Shown here one piece after another: positions 31,512 to 39,706 of a stretch of DNA of 64,000 nt. How positions within the stretch are numbered: the stretch's first letter is position 1; every line of letters starts with the position of its first letter. Below the pieces are notes generated by a model, which was not told where the DNA came from, did not search any database, and saw nothing but the letters and a program-made list of their open reading frames with translations. Origin of the DNA: Bacillus sp. HSf4 (GTDB lineage Bacteria; Bacillota; Bacilli; Bacillales; Bacillaceae); the NCBI RefSeq assembly GCF_029537375.1, contig NZ_CP120679.1, positions 2,592,001-2,656,000 on the forward strand, read 5' to 3'. The position numbers and the translations under genes were made by a program.

Positions 31512-31720
31512 TGGCACCTGAAAGTTTACTTTGCTAAAAAACGCAAAGATGTCCCCTTTGGTGGTTTGCTAAACATGAAGATGATACAAACTCTCTCCAG
31601 AGTTGCGTCAAGCAAGAGTTCTTTTGCCTGAGAGATTCGCTATTTTTTGAGCTTGCTCCTTCGGCGCCGTCGGTTACGTTCCCCTTCGGTCTCTCCCCTT
31701 GCTCTCATTCGCTCATATTC
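31465..31720 (-). ncRNA. Tandem glycine riboswitch with terminator, gcvT leader
   Basis: Minus-strand leader with two glycine aptamers in series. The first (about 31612-31712) has the paired GGGGAGAGACCGAAGG core and the conserved TCTCAGGCAAAAGAAC. The second (about 31500-31600) has GGAGAGAGTTT, CACCAAAGGGG and the analogous TTTCAGGTGCCAGGAC. The short ATGAGCGAATGA stretch in front can make the known kink-turn with the interaptamer linker. A strong terminator follows at 31465-31511. In Bacillus this is an ON switch: glycine prevents termination and allows gcvT-gcvPA-gcvPB expression. I saw no gene in the remaining sequence to 31956. Confidence 0.93.
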
Positions 31721-31956
31721 ATTTCTTTTCATGGACATACTAGATAAAGCTCACGATATTTTCGCTGATGATCTACAAATATCCTACCATCATCAAAGCG
31801 TTTGGGCAATAGAAAAAACCATTAACATTTTATTATTTTTTGTTTTCAATGTTCGTTTTTTATTGATTTCTGTATGAAATCATCTTTAAACAGAAAAGAT
31901 TTTCTAAAAAAAGAGAACATTTATCTGATTTAGTATCGAGGAAAGGCGGCGTTACG

Positions 31957-33636
31957 ATGAAACCAGACATTCATTTTGACAATGAATGGCCCGAACAGTT
32001 CAAAAAACATCTTCAGGAAGACGGACCTTGGGCGAATTGGGAGCTTTACCAGCTTTCCTGCGAGGTGCAAAAAAGGCTGGCGATTCCAACCTTTGAAGGA
32101 CTGCAGGCTCCGTTTCATCTGCCTGATTTCACCCCGCTTCCCCATCAGCTTGAAGTCGCCCAGAAAGTGGTGGAGGAGATGAACGGAAAAGCCATTTTAG
32201 CCGATGAAGTGGGCCTCGGCAAGACGGTTGAAGCCGGGCTGATATTAAAAGAATACATGATTCGGGGGCTGGCAAAAAAAATTTTGATCCTTGTCCCCGC
32301 TTCCTTAGTGTCTCAATGGGTGAAAGAGCTGCGCGAAAAATTTCTGATCCCGGCCGTAGAACAGAAAAAAAGCTATGTATGGGAGCAGTGCGATGTTGTC
32401 GTCTCCTCTCTTGATACGGCCAAACGGTCACCGCACAGAGAAACCGTTTTGTCGATTCAATATGATGTCGTTATCATCGATGAAGCTCACAAACTGAAAA
32501 ACAATAAAACCAAAAACTACGAGTTCGTCCGCAATCTCAAGAAAAAATATTGCCTGATGCTGACGGCGACACCGATCCAAAACAAGATTGACGAAATATT
32601 CAACCTCGTCTCCCTGTTAAAACCCGGCCATTTAGGCAATGAGAGCAATTTCAACAAAGACTATTCAAAGCAGATCAATTCAAAAGAAACGCATGAGCGC
32701 TTAAAATCGCTGATCAACAAAGTGATGATCAGGAACAGACGGCAGGATACGGGCATCACGTGGACAAAACGCCATGTCGAAACCGTACCTATCTCGTTTT
32801 CACCGACTGAGCAGGCTTTATATGACGAGATTCGAAAGCTGAAAAAAGACCATCTGCATTCATCAAGCATGTTTTCCATCATGACCTTGGAGCGGGAATG
32901 CTGTTCAAGCAGAGAAGCGGTCTACATGACGCTGAAAAACATGCTTGACAAAAAAGACAGAGAAGCGCCTGTTATCGGAGAGCCTGCGATTCATCATCTG
33001 ATCGACAAAGTAAATGAAGTGGCGCAGAACTCCAAAGCCATGAAAGTCGTCGAGCTCATCCAGGAGCTCGATGACAAAGTCATTATTTTCACAGAGTACA
33101 GAGCAACGCAAATCTATCTGCAATGGTTCCTCCAGCAAAACGGCATCACCTCTGTACCGTTCAGAGGCGGTTTTAAAAGAGGGAAAAAAGACTGGATGAA
33201 AGAGCTCTTCCGCGGCAGAGTGCAAGTATTGATCGCAACTGAAGCGGGCGGTGAAGGGATCAACCTGCAATTTTGCAACAAAATTATCAATTATGACCTG
33301 CCGTGGAATCCCATGCGCCTTGAGCAAAGAATCGGACGGATTCACCGCCTCGGCCAGGAACGGGACGTCTACATTTATAATATGGCAACAAAGCATACGG
33401 TCGAAGAACATATCTTAAAACTGCTCTATGAAAAAATTCACCTGTTCGAAAAAGTAGTCGGGGACTTGGATGATATTTTAACAAAAATAGAGGTCGGCAA
33501 TTTTGAAGAGCATCTGCACGACATCCTTTTTTATTCGGCTACTGACGATGAAATGAAGATCAAGATGGAAAACCTGGCGTCATTCATTTCCTATGGAAAT
33601 GACGCGGCAGGAAGCCATAAACAGATTGGAGGCTGA
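31957..33636 (+). CDS. yqhH: SNF2-family DEAD/DEAH helicase YqhH
   Basis: Swi2/Snf2-type ATPase, 559 residues. Motif I is ADEVGLGKTVEAG near residue 80, motif II DEAHKLKN near 178, motif III LTATPIQN, and the C-terminal RecA-like lobe has ATEAGGEGINLQF and QRIGRIHRLGQ. Such proteins translocate on double-stranded DNA, often to remodel bound proteins or RNA polymerase; the target of YqhH is unknown. AAAGGCGGCG precedes the start. Divergent from gcvT and 3 bases upstream of yqhG. Confidence 0.95.
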   Translation: MKPDIHFDNEWPEQFKKHLQEDGPWANWELYQLSCEVQKRLAIPTFEGLQAPFHLPDFTPLPHQLEVAQKVVEEMNGKAILADEVGLGKTVEAGLILKEYMIRGLAKKILILVPASLVSQWVKELREKFLIPAVEQKKSYVWEQCDVVVSSLDTAKRSPHRETVLSIQYDVVIIDEAHKLKNNKTKNYEFVRNLKKKYCLMLTATPIQNKIDEIFNLVSLLKPGHLGNESNFNKDYSKQINSKETHERLKSLINKVMIRNRRQDTGITWTKRHVETVPISFSPTEQALYDEIRKLKKDHLHSSSMFSIMTLERECCSSREAVYMTLKNMLDKKDREAPVIGEPAIHHLIDKVNEVAQNSKAMKVVELIQELDDKVIIFTEYRATQIYLQWFLQQNGITSVPFRGGFKRGKKDWMKELFRGRVQVLIATEAGGEGINLQFCNKIINYDLPWNPMRLEQRIGRIHRLGQERDVYIYNMATKHTVEEHILKLLYEKIHLFEKVVGDLDDILTKIEVGNFEEHLHDILFYSATDDEMKIKMENLASFISYGNDAAGSHKQIGG

Positions 33637-33639
33637 CAG

Positions 33640-34434
33640 ATGCGTCAGGAAGAAATACACCGCTTTTTGGAACGCTTTTTCACGGCAAACGGATGTGATA
33701 TCACCGACAAAAGCGACGGCCATTTAACCGTACAGCTGACGCCCGAAGTCGATAAACAAATCATGAACAGGCCGTTTTACTGGCATTGGCTTGAAAAGAC
33801 GGGCGGCGAGCCAAACCCGATGAAAATCACGCTGATTACAAATGAAGATCTGGCGCCGGACGGTATCGAAGGCGATTTCATTCATTTTGGCTCGCCAAGA
33901 CTTTTTCAAATTTTTCAAGCGGTCAAGAAAAACGGAAGATTCATCCGCCTTTATGAAAAAATCCATTCTCAAGGAACGCAAGTTCCACTTGAGCCCTGGC
34001 TGGGGATGAATGTGACGATCTCTTATCAGTCTGATAAGAAAAAAGACAAGCTTTTGTCTCTCGGCCTTCACTTGATCAGCGGTCAGCTCATAGAAGAGTT
34101 TCAAGAGCAAATGGAGGAGAGAGCTCTTTCTTCGCAAATATCCGATTACTGCTTTACGATGTCGCCATTGATCAAACCGGAGAGCGGCATCAAACGGATT
34201 GAGCGGTATATCGAACAGGCGGCCAGAAATGAGCCGCTCGACTGGGCGGAGGCTTCCCATAAAAGATGGGAGAGTGACCTTGCACTGCTGAATCAATTTT
34301 ATGAAGAAACAGAGGAAAAACCGGAAGAGTATGAAATTGAAAAAAAGGCGCTCCAATCGCTTTACGAGCCGAAAATTGAAATAAAGGTGGAAAGCGGCGG
34401 GTTATTTTATTTGCAGAAAAAAATTTCAGGATAA
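33640..34434 (+). CDS. yqhG: Conserved protein YqhG
   Basis: 264-residue soluble protein, close in length to B. subtilis YqhG, without a motif I can assign. It always travels with yqhH; the 3-base gap suggests co-translation. Charged, mixed alpha/beta composition with an acidic helical region near the C-terminus (EETEEKPEEYEIEKKALQ). Possibly an accessory factor of the YqhH translocase; that is inferred from linkage only. Confidence 0.87.
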   Translation: MRQEEIHRFLERFFTANGCDITDKSDGHLTVQLTPEVDKQIMNRPFYWHWLEKTGGEPNPMKITLITNEDLAPDGIEGDFIHFGSPRLFQIFQAVKKNGRFIRLYEKIHSQGTQVPLEPWLGMNVTISYQSDKKKDKLLSLGLHLISGQLIEEFQEQMEERALSSQISDYCFTMSPLIKPESGIKRIERYIEQAARNEPLDWAEASHKRWESDLALLNQFYEETEEKPEEYEIEKKALQSLYEPKIEIKVESGGLFYLQKKISG

Positions 34435-34443
34435 ATTTTCCGA

Positions 34444-34487
34444 TTCGACATCGTTCTTGTTTTTATTCAAAAGCGGGGAATTATAAT
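34444..34487 (+). promoter_or_regulatory. Spo0A box and SigA promoter upstream of sinI
   Basis: TTCGACA at 34444-34450 is the exact reverse complement of the 0A box TGTCGAA. A perfect TATAAT follows at 34482-34487 with no good -35 hexamer. This arrangement fits an activator-dependent promoter and the known Spo0A~P control of sinI. Confidence 0.65.
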
Positions 34488-34619
34488 GAAATTATGGAGA
34501 CAAACTATTGTTTCATTTTTTGGACAAGGATGGAAAAGTGGTGAGCCTTGAGATTTATCTTTGTTTATGACATCACAGTTGACTGAAATACATAATCAAG
34601 TATTTTAGGGGGGAAATAT

Positions 34620-34796
34620 ATGAATAAAGATAAAAATGAGAAAGAAGAATGGGATGAGGAATGGGCAGAGCTGATCAAAAATGCCCTGAAAGCAGGCATT
34701 AGTCCAGAAGAAATACGGTTTTTTCTTCGTTTAGGAAAGAAGTCTTCCGAAGCTTCCACATCAATTGAAAGAAGTCATTCAATAAATCCTTTCTGA
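34620..34796 (+). CDS. sinI: Antirepressor SinI
   Basis: 58-residue antagonist that binds SinR and frees the matrix operons. It has an N-terminal acidic helix (EEWDEEWAELIKNALKAGI), then SPEEIRFFLRL for heterodimer contact, then the conserved tail SHSINPF. An AGGGGGG site precedes the ATG by 6 bases. It lies directly upstream of sinR. Confidence 0.95.
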   Translation: MNKDKNEKEEWDEEWAELIKNALKAGISPEEIRFFLRLGKKSSEASTSIERSHSINPF

Positions 34797-34799
34797 ATG

Positions 34800-34808
34800 T
34801 GCTATAAT
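34800..34808 (+). promoter_or_regulatory. Extended -10 promoter of sinR
   Basis: TG-C-TATAAT immediately after the sinI stop codon and about 20 bases before the sinR ribosome site. It corresponds to the constitutive sinR promoter known in B. subtilis. Confidence 0.65.
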
Positions 34809-34829
34809 ATCGAAAGGAAGGTGATGACA

Positions 34830-35165
34830 TTGATTGGCCAGCGTATTAAACAATATCGAAAAGAAAAAGGCTACTCACTATCTGAACTAGCTGAAAAGGC
34901 TGGGGTAGCGAAGTCTTATTTAAGTTCTATAGAAAGAAACTTACAAACAAACCCCTCCATTCAATTTCTAGAAAAAGTCTCCGCTGTTCTGGACGTCTCG
35001 GTTCATACCCTGCTTGATGAAAAAGATGAAACCGAATACGATGGTCAATTAGATAGTGAATGGGAGAATCTAGTACGTGACGCTATGGCTTCAGGGGTTT
35101 CTAAAAAACAATTTCGAGAATTTTTAGATTATCAAAAGTGGAAGAAAAGACAAGAAAAGGAGTAA
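34830..35165 (+). CDS. sinR: Master biofilm regulator SinR
   Basis: DNA-binding repressor of the tapA-sipW-tasA and eps operons. N-terminal HTH (about 1-65: IGQRIKQYRKEKGYSLSELA, KSYLSSIERNLQTNP) and C-terminal oligomerisation helices (about 74-111) that SinI binds. The TTG at 34830 gives 111 residues as in B. subtilis, with AAGG spaced 8 bases upstream; the N-terminal 60 residues appear identical to the B. subtilis protein as I recall it. Confidence 0.97.
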   Translation: MIGQRIKQYRKEKGYSLSELAEKAGVAKSYLSSIERNLQTNPSIQFLEKVSAVLDVSVHTLLDEKDETEYDGQLDSEWENLVRDAMASGVSKKQFREFLDYQKWKKRQEKE

Positions 35166-35195
35166 GTGCACATCTCTTACTCCCTTTTGGTCTTT
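35159..35195 (+). terminator. Terminator of sinR
   Basis: GGAGTAAG / CTTACTCC stem starting in the last sinR codons, followed by CTTTTGGTCTTTTT. Confidence 0.65.
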
Positions 35196-35230
35196 TTACG
35201 CGAATACTGAGCCAATTCTTTAATAAACAT

Positions 35231-35260
35231 AAAAAAACGGATCATTCAGATCCGTTTTTT
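35231..35260 (-). terminator. Terminator of tasA, bidirectional
   Basis: ACGGATC / GATCCGT stem with T runs on both strands; it lies between the convergent sinR and tasA. Confidence 0.85.
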
Positions 35261-35274
35261 CGCATTGCTCCATA

Positions 35275-36069
35275 TTACTTATCTTCACTGTGAGCTCTTT
35301 CGTTTTCTTTTACATATCCGTTTTCGTCAGCATGTTTTTTGCCGTCGATTGTCAGGCCGTTCCATTGAGTGCCTTCGAATGAGAAGTCAAGCTGCACAGA
35401 ATCTCCTTGATATTTGTTCTGCACCATTCTGCCATCCTTATCCGTTGTTTTGTCATTGACAAACTCAATAACAAGCTGCACTTTGTCAAAGTCATACGGA
35501 TCTTTAGGAATGCCGTCATATTCAGGTGCAGTTTTGCCGTCGATTGTCGCGACATTGATTTTGCCGTTGTCATGCAGGAAGCCCGGCGCAATTGCTTTTT
35601 TGACTTTTTCCATTGCCGCTTTATCTTTCTTCGCAGACATATTGTACAGATCGTACAGGTTCGCTTCATCTAAAATGATGTTTTTAGGATAGCCGTTTCC
35701 GCCTTCAACTCCGACAGTCAGAACGCTGACTTTAAATTGTTCCAGGAAGTCTTCAGCAGAGTTTTTCCCGCCGTTTTTCGCGTTTCCGTCAATGAAATTG
35801 CTGTAGCCAAGCTGCATCAGTACTTCTTTAATAGCAAGTGAGCCATCATTTTTGAATTCGAAATCTTTGGTGAATTTGTCGCCTGGTTTCAGGTTAGACA
35901 AGTTCACTCTTGCAGATGTATCTTTAGCGTTTAGGTCAAGTGTACCTGCCGCATAAGTGGCTTGAGTTGTTTCGATATCGTTGAACGCAGCCCAAGTTCC
36001 TCCTCCTACTAATGCCAGTCCCAGCGCAGCGGAAGCAACGCCTAATCCGATTTTTTTCTTTGTACCCAT
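35275..36069 (-). CDS. tasA: Biofilm matrix fibre protein TasA
   Basis: Major secreted protein fibre of the biofilm matrix; also has antibacterial and spore-associated roles in the family. Signal peptide at about 1-27 (KKKIGLGVASAALGLALVGG), cut by SipW, with the mature end near AAFNDIE. Body matches B. subtilis TasA: NLKPGDKFTKDFEF, GGNGYPKNIIL, NVATIDGKTAPEYDG, and the C-terminus YVKENERAHSEDK. 264 residues against 261. Last gene of tapA-sipW-tasA. Confidence 0.97.
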   Translation of the reverse strand: MGTKKKIGLGVASAALGLALVGGGTWAAFNDIETTQATYAAGTLDLNAKDTSARVNLSNLKPGDKFTKDFEFKNDGSLAIKEVLMQLGYSNFIDGNAKNGGKNSAEDFLEQFKVSVLTVGVEGGNGYPKNIILDEANLYDLYNMSAKKDKAAMEKVKKAIAPGFLHDNGKINVATIDGKTAPEYDGIPKDPYDFDKVQLVIEFVNDKTTDKDGRMVQNKYQGDSVQLDFSFEGTQWNGLTIDGKKHADENGYVKENERAHSEDK

Positions 36070-36137
36070 TGATAAACTCCTCCTTTTATAATAAAAACTC
36101 TATATATGGAACCTGAATATCAGGTTGCCAACGAAGA

Positions 36138-36722
36138 TTACATGGAAACTGATTGATCTTTTCCGGCAGCTTCGATCGCTTTTGCTTTTTGATCTATTTC
36201 TCTTAAAGCCGCTGATACTGTAATGACTGCGTAAAGAATCAATAAGAGTCCAGGCACGATTAACAAGATGGCCGTGCCGATTGGTTTGCTAGCAAAATCC
36301 AGCACATAGCCGGCATACGGTACCGTAAAACCCGAATATTTTGCTACTACATTTTCCGCCAAAACAGGATCGGAATCAGGGTTTTGGTTGTTGTCACCCT
36401 TTGTTTGAAAGATAAGATTTGATTTATTTTTTGTTATACCGATAATTCGGTGGGTAACCATTGTGTCTTTGTCTTGCATGAATGAAATGATGTCTCCCTT
36501 TTTCAATGAGGCGGGATTTTTCACCTTTTCAACGGCGATCACAGAGCCTGTCATAAACTCCGGCTCCATCGATCCGGATAAAACCGTTTTCAATTGATAG
36601 CCGAACAGCTGCGGCTCTCCGCCGGACGATTTCGTTGAGATCACAACGATCACCGCCGCGATGATCAGCGTGAAAATAATCACATACAAAATGTTGCTGA
36701 CCCATTTCATTACTCTTTTCAT
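36138..36722 (-). CDS. sipW: ER-type signal peptidase I SipW
   Basis: Processes TapA and TasA precursors. Archaeal/ER-type enzyme: nucleophile Ser51 in LSGSMEP and His91 in MVTHRIIG in place of the usual bacterial Lys. N-terminal helix about 10-29 and C-terminal helix about 150-170 anchor it, and the cytosolic tail follows. The GDNNQNPDSDPV segment is conserved. It overlaps tapA by 4 bases (ATGA). Confidence 0.96.
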   Translation of the reverse strand: MKRVMKWVSNILYVIIFTLIIAAVIVVISTKSSGGEPQLFGYQLKTVLSGSMEPEFMTGSVIAVEKVKNPASLKKGDIISFMQDKDTMVTHRIIGITKNKSNLIFQTKGDNNQNPDSDPVLAENVVAKYSGFTVPYAGYVLDFASKPIGTAILLIVPGLLLILYAVITVSAALREIDQKAKAIEAAGKDQSVSM

Positions 36723-37453
36723 GACGATTCCCCGCTTTCTAATGAATGGTCTTCGTTATTTTTTTCTTCATTGACCGATTGACTGCCGTCTGTTGTTTCT
36801 TTATGTGTGTCTTGTTTAGATTTTTTCTGTACGTCTGTCTTGTCTTTTTCTGTTGATGTTGCTTTTTTAGGTGGCTTAGGTGTTTCTTCCTTGCAATCTT
36901 GAAGAACCATTGCTTTAGACCAGATGAAAGCTTTTCCCTGTTTTTGATCAGGGTGGCCTTCAGGCTTGATCAGTTTAAACGCGTATGTTCCTTCCTTTAC
37001 TGCCCGCTTTGACTCGATCCTGTACACGCCGCCTTTTCCTTCTTTTGAAACCACACCTTTATCAATGACAGTTCCGTCCTTCGGTGTCTTCGCCGGATTC
37101 TCCAGTTTGTGAAGCTCCCATTTCCATTCCGAGCTGGTTATCTTGTCACCGCTGTTTTTATATTCGGCATATAAGGCGCTAGGCGCACACACTGTCTTGT
37201 TCGTCTCGGTCTGTTTCTGAAGCTTCAAATCGCTTCCATCCCAAAGGACATCATCTGCTTGATCAAACTTTGCAGACGCTTTCAAGGGCATGCTGTAATA
37301 TTCGACATCATGAAACGATGCGTTCGTATATTGATTCAGCTGACTCCCCAATCCAATTAAAAGGTAAATGATCAAAATCATTTGAAAACCGATAACTATT
37401 TTCTTGTCTCTTTTTCGGCATCTCCTAGTGCGAGAAAATCGGATCATGACCAC
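36719..37453 (-). CDS. tapA: TasA anchoring/assembly protein TapA
   Basis: Accessory protein that nucleates or organises TasA fibres. An N-terminal hydrophobic segment at about 20-38 precedes the mature FHDVEYYSMPL; KWELHKLENPAKTPKDG is conserved with B. subtilis TapA. The C-terminal third is a Lys/Glu/Thr-rich disordered tail, more divergent than the rest. Known as yqxM. First gene of the operon with SinR-like operators upstream. Confidence 0.94.
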   Translation of the reverse strand: MVMIRFSRTRRCRKRDKKIVIGFQMILIIYLLIGLGSQLNQYTNASFHDVEYYSMPLKASAKFDQADDVLWDGSDLKLQKQTETNKTVCAPSALYAEYKNSGDKITSSEWKWELHKLENPAKTPKDGTVIDKGVVSKEGKGGVYRIESKRAVKEGTYAFKLIKPEGHPDQKQGKAFIWSKAMVLQDCKEETPKPPKKATSTEKDKTDVQKKSKQDTHKETTDGSQSVNEEKNNEDHSLESGESS

Positions 37454-37479
37454 CCTCCTAGCGAGTCAAAGTATATCCC

Positions 37480-37495
37480 GTTCGTTTTAAAGAAC
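37480..37495 (-). promoter_or_regulatory. SinR operator 1, tapA promoter
   Basis: Minus strand GTTCTTTAAAACGAAC, an inverted repeat of GTTC/GAAC containing the SinR box GTTCTYT, 27 bases upstream of the tapA start. A further GTTCTTT box lies at 37512-37518, directly in front of a likely -10 (TATACT). Confidence 0.75.
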
Positions 37496-37555
37496 CTTAT
37501 AGTTAGAGTATAAAGAACAGGGGTAAGGTTGAAAACTGTCAAAATAGTCGATTAA

Positions 37556-37571
37556 GTTCGTTTTACAGAAC
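37556..37571 (-). promoter_or_regulatory. SinR operator 2, tapA promoter
   Basis: Minus strand GTTCTGTAAAACGAAC, 15 of 16 bases identical to operator 1 and in the same orientation, 76 bases further upstream. Two spaced sites could allow SinR tetramer looping. Confidence 0.65.
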
Positions 37572-37716
37572 ATTATCGTTTAATTCCTCAAAAAACCTCT
37601 TAAATTCTCATCTTTTTGAAAACTTTGAAGTTCTTTATAATGTACACAATTTCTTCTTAATTTTTGTATAAACCGTGTTGACAAGGAAAAAATAGTGAAG
37701 AAAGGATGATAACCCC

Positions 37717-38034
37717 ATGCTGAAAAACTCCATCTTATGCTTGTTTTTATTGCTGGCAGGTTTCGGGCCGCTTCAACAAGCGGCAGCTCAAGACACAGCC
37801 CACATGTCAAAATGGGAAGAAAAAGCGGTTCAGGAAGCAAAAAAAAGGTATCCGTCAGCAGAAGTGCGCCTCACGAAAAAAGTATGGGATCGAAAGCGCA
37901 CAGACGAAGCGGTCAAACAATACCATGTGACTCTTAGCGAAGGAAACAAAAACTTTGGTGTTTTTGTCACCATTTCATATGAACCCACAACACATAAAAT
38001 TAATAAAGTGGTCGTCGTGGAAGAATATAAATAA
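37717..38034 (+). CDS. yqzG: Secreted DUF3889 protein YqzG
   Basis: 105-residue protein with a signal peptide (SILCLFLLLAGFGPLQQAAA; cleavage near AAAQ). The mature domain HMSKWEEKAVQEAKKRYP ... VWDRKRTDEAVKQYHVTL ... FGVFVTISYEP is closely similar to B. subtilis YqzG. Function unknown; the fold resembles PepSY-like small domains. AAAGGATG ribosome site. Divergent from tapA, whose SinR sites lie between the two. Confidence 0.88.
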   Translation: MLKNSILCLFLLLAGFGPLQQAAAQDTAHMSKWEEKAVQEAKKRYPSAEVRLTKKVWDRKRTDEAVKQYHVTLSEGNKNFGVFVTISYEPTTHKINKVVVVEEYK

Positions 38035-38268
38035 GCCGCTTTGCGATGCAAAGCGGCTTTCAGATTGTTGACAAAATCCCAAAACGGCTTTTAGTTTTGG
38101 GATTTTGTCATCCTTTCAGCGTGATTGAAAACCCTTGCAGTCTAGGAAGGCCGAGCATCGGAGCGGAGCGAATGTTGCAATTCGTGAGCACCGACGCGCA
38201 GGCCTGACAACGAATGCGAGGGTTTGTCGACACGCTGAAAGCCGCTTTGCGATGCAAAGCGGCTTTCA
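38033..38268. repeat. Structured repeat flanked by 30-bp direct repeats
   Basis: Two identical 30-base copies of a hairpin-plus-tail sequence (AAGCCGCTTTGC-GAT-GCAAAGCGGCTT, then TCA) occupy 38033-38062 and 38239-38268. Between them lie a perfect 17-bp hairpin at 38069-38110 (arms 38069-38085 and 38094-38110) and a larger foldable block at 38113-38241. That block's outer arms are CTTTCAGCGTG / CACGCTGAAAG (11 bp perfect), continued by AACCCTTGCA / TGCGAGGGTT. The first hairpin also serves as the yqzG terminator. No gene was seen here. Confidence 0.75.
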
Positions 38269-38325
38269 TGTTAAACGAAAGGGAAGCGGTTTTCTCAGGT
38301 GGAAAGGATTTTGCCGACTGACATT

Positions 38326-38514
38326 TTATTTATCGCGGCGTTTAAACAACATGGCACAGCCGACCGGCAATATGCCAAACCAGCGGTAAATTCTTGACGA
38401 AGGTTTGCTCTCCCTGCGCCTCTCTTTCATCTGTTTTCTTTCGTTCTTTGGCGTGTCCATATACTTCACAAGCTGTTCTGTCATATATTTTACATAATCG
38501 TTCGTTTTCATCAA
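38326..38514 (-). CDS. yqzE: YqzE family protein, comG operon tail
   Basis: 62-residue basic protein with the conserved start [21 protein letters not shown] and a short C-terminal hydrophobic stretch ([12 protein letters not shown]). It follows comGG in the same direction, as in B. subtilis, where it is a ComK-controlled gene of unknown role. Two adjacent start codons; the first residue is uncertain by one. Confidence 0.85.
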   Translation of the reverse strand: MMKTNDYVKYMTEQLVKYMDTPKNERKQMKERRRESKPSSRIYRWFGILPVGCAMLFKRRDK

Positions 38515-38582
38515 ATCACCTCATCATTCCTATATGAAGAAGTGTTGTCACCCGGCCTTTTATTTATACATGCTTGAAAGGT

Positions 38583-38948
38583 CTAATACTCCTTCCATTG
38601 AAGGATGTTATTTTCCTTGAAACGAAACAGAAATTCGGCATGTTTCACCGCTCCCTCCGCTGTCCTGGCCGTGATCTTCACACGCTTCATCTGTTGATCA
38701 GCTTGGGTAACAGTATATGTCGCAAGTCCATAAGCCGTTTCAACCTCTCCATCCGTCTCTTCGCGAATGTTCCGAACAGCGTGCAGTATGCCGTTTTGGA
38801 GAAGGTTTTGCTGAGTATAAAATTCTTTTGTCTGTTCTGCAAAGTCAGACCTGGTGATCAATGAAACAGCCGAATGGACAGCGCAAAGCATGCAGATCAC
38901 AGCCATAAAAACAGATGCGGGATAAATGAACCCATTTGAATTGTTCAC
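38583..38948 (-). CDS. comGG: Competence pseudopilus protein ComGG
   Basis: Minor component of the DNA-uptake pseudopilus; unlike ComGC it lacks a prepilin-peptidase motif of the GFTLLE type. It has one N-terminal hydrophobic helix (YPASVFMAVICMLCAVHSAVSL) and a soluble domain. GTG start at 38948 after GAGGGTGG. Sequence conservation of this gene is low in Bacillus, so identity rests on operon position and architecture. Confidence 0.85.
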   Translation of the reverse strand: MNNSNGFIYPASVFMAVICMLCAVHSAVSLITRSDFAEQTKEFYTQQNLLQNGILHAVRNIREETDGEVETAYGLATYTVTQADQQMKRVKITARTAEGAVKHAEFLFRFKENNILQWKEY

Positions 38949-38961
38949 ACTTGACCACCCT

Positions 38962-39450
38962 CTAAGCTGAATGATAGATCGGACATGCTGTATGATATGC
39001 CTTGCCGCTCAGACTTGTCACTTCAAGGTTCAATTGATGATCTTGAACCTGAAATGTGATCTGTTTGACATTTTGTAAAATCGGCACGTGGCCTTTTGAA
39101 TCGACCCTTTTGCGGATGATTGTTTGATATTGTTCGTAGCGGACCGTCCGTCCCAGTGAGTTGATCATCTCCAATGCTTGACGACCGCTTTTCACTTTGA
39201 CATCAACGGCAGCCCTGCACTCTTTTACAAGCTGCTCGGCTGTAATGGTCCACTCTTGCAAATTGAGATCTCCTTGTCTTGCGGGAGATAAAAACAGCTG
39301 AAAAATGGATGCCATTGTTCCGGCTATAAACAGGTAAACCGTAAATGAGAATAAAACATTAAGAAGGGTAAAGCCCTTTTGTCTGTAAAATGGTGAAGCA
39401 GTGTTTTTCCTTTTTTCCAGGTTCGATGGAAATACAGACTTTATAGTCAT
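38962..39450 (-). CDS. comGF: Competence pseudopilus protein ComGF
   Basis: Minor pseudopilin-like protein. A type IV pilin motif RQKGFTLLNVLFSFTVYLFIAG is present, followed by a soluble domain with RKRVDSKGHVPILQNVKQITF, conserved in ComGF. The reading frame overlaps comGE by about 90 bases. The true start is unclear: the ATG at 39450 touches the ribosome site, while a TTG at 39471 has none. Compare the shorter annotated B. subtilis protein. Confidence 0.82.
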   Translation of the reverse strand: MTIKSVFPSNLEKRKNTASPFYRQKGFTLLNVLFSFTVYLFIAGTMASIFQLFLSPARQGDLNLQEWTITAEQLVKECRAAVDVKVKSGRQALEMINSLGRTVRYEQYQTIIRKRVDSKGHVPILQNVKQITFQVQDHQLNLEVTSLSGKAYHTACPIYHSA

Positions 39451-39706
39451 CCCCTTTCTCCTTCCAATCAATATTAAAACGGGTCCCCTGATACACCTCG
39501 GTTTCCCGCGGCTGAAACCGGCCTGTCAGCATGTAGCGGCTGATCTTTTCATCGAGTATGCGATACGCCTCCTCTTCTTTTTCTATCATGTCCCGATGTA
39601 ATGCAATCTGATGAAACATTGGGATAAACGAGACGGTGATCATCGTCCAAATACTGAAAGCGGAGACGGCCTCAAGCGTTGTAAAACCTTTATTTCGTTT
39701 GAACAT
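39359..39706 (-). CDS. comGE: Competence pseudopilin ComGE
   Basis: 115-residue minor pseudopilin with the prepilin peptidase (ComC) motif NKGFTTLEAVSAFSIW and one N-terminal helix; the remainder forms a small soluble domain. Overlaps comGD by 17 bases and comGF extensively, as is usual in this operon. Confidence 0.88.
   Translation of the reverse strand: MFKRNKGFTTLEAVSAFSIWTMITVSFIPMFHQIALHRDMIEKEEEAYRILDEKISRYMLTGRFQPRETEVYQGTRFNIDWKEKGDDYKVCISIEPGKKEKHCFTILQTKGLYPS

Noticed and set aside
32905-33411. 168-codon open frame opposite yqhH
   Set aside because: Entirely antisense to the helicase C-terminal lobe, whose motifs are intact.
33724-34356. 210-codon open frame opposite yqhG
   Set aside because: Antisense shadow: Phe/Leu/Arg-rich translation, while yqhG is conserved in length and linked to yqhH.
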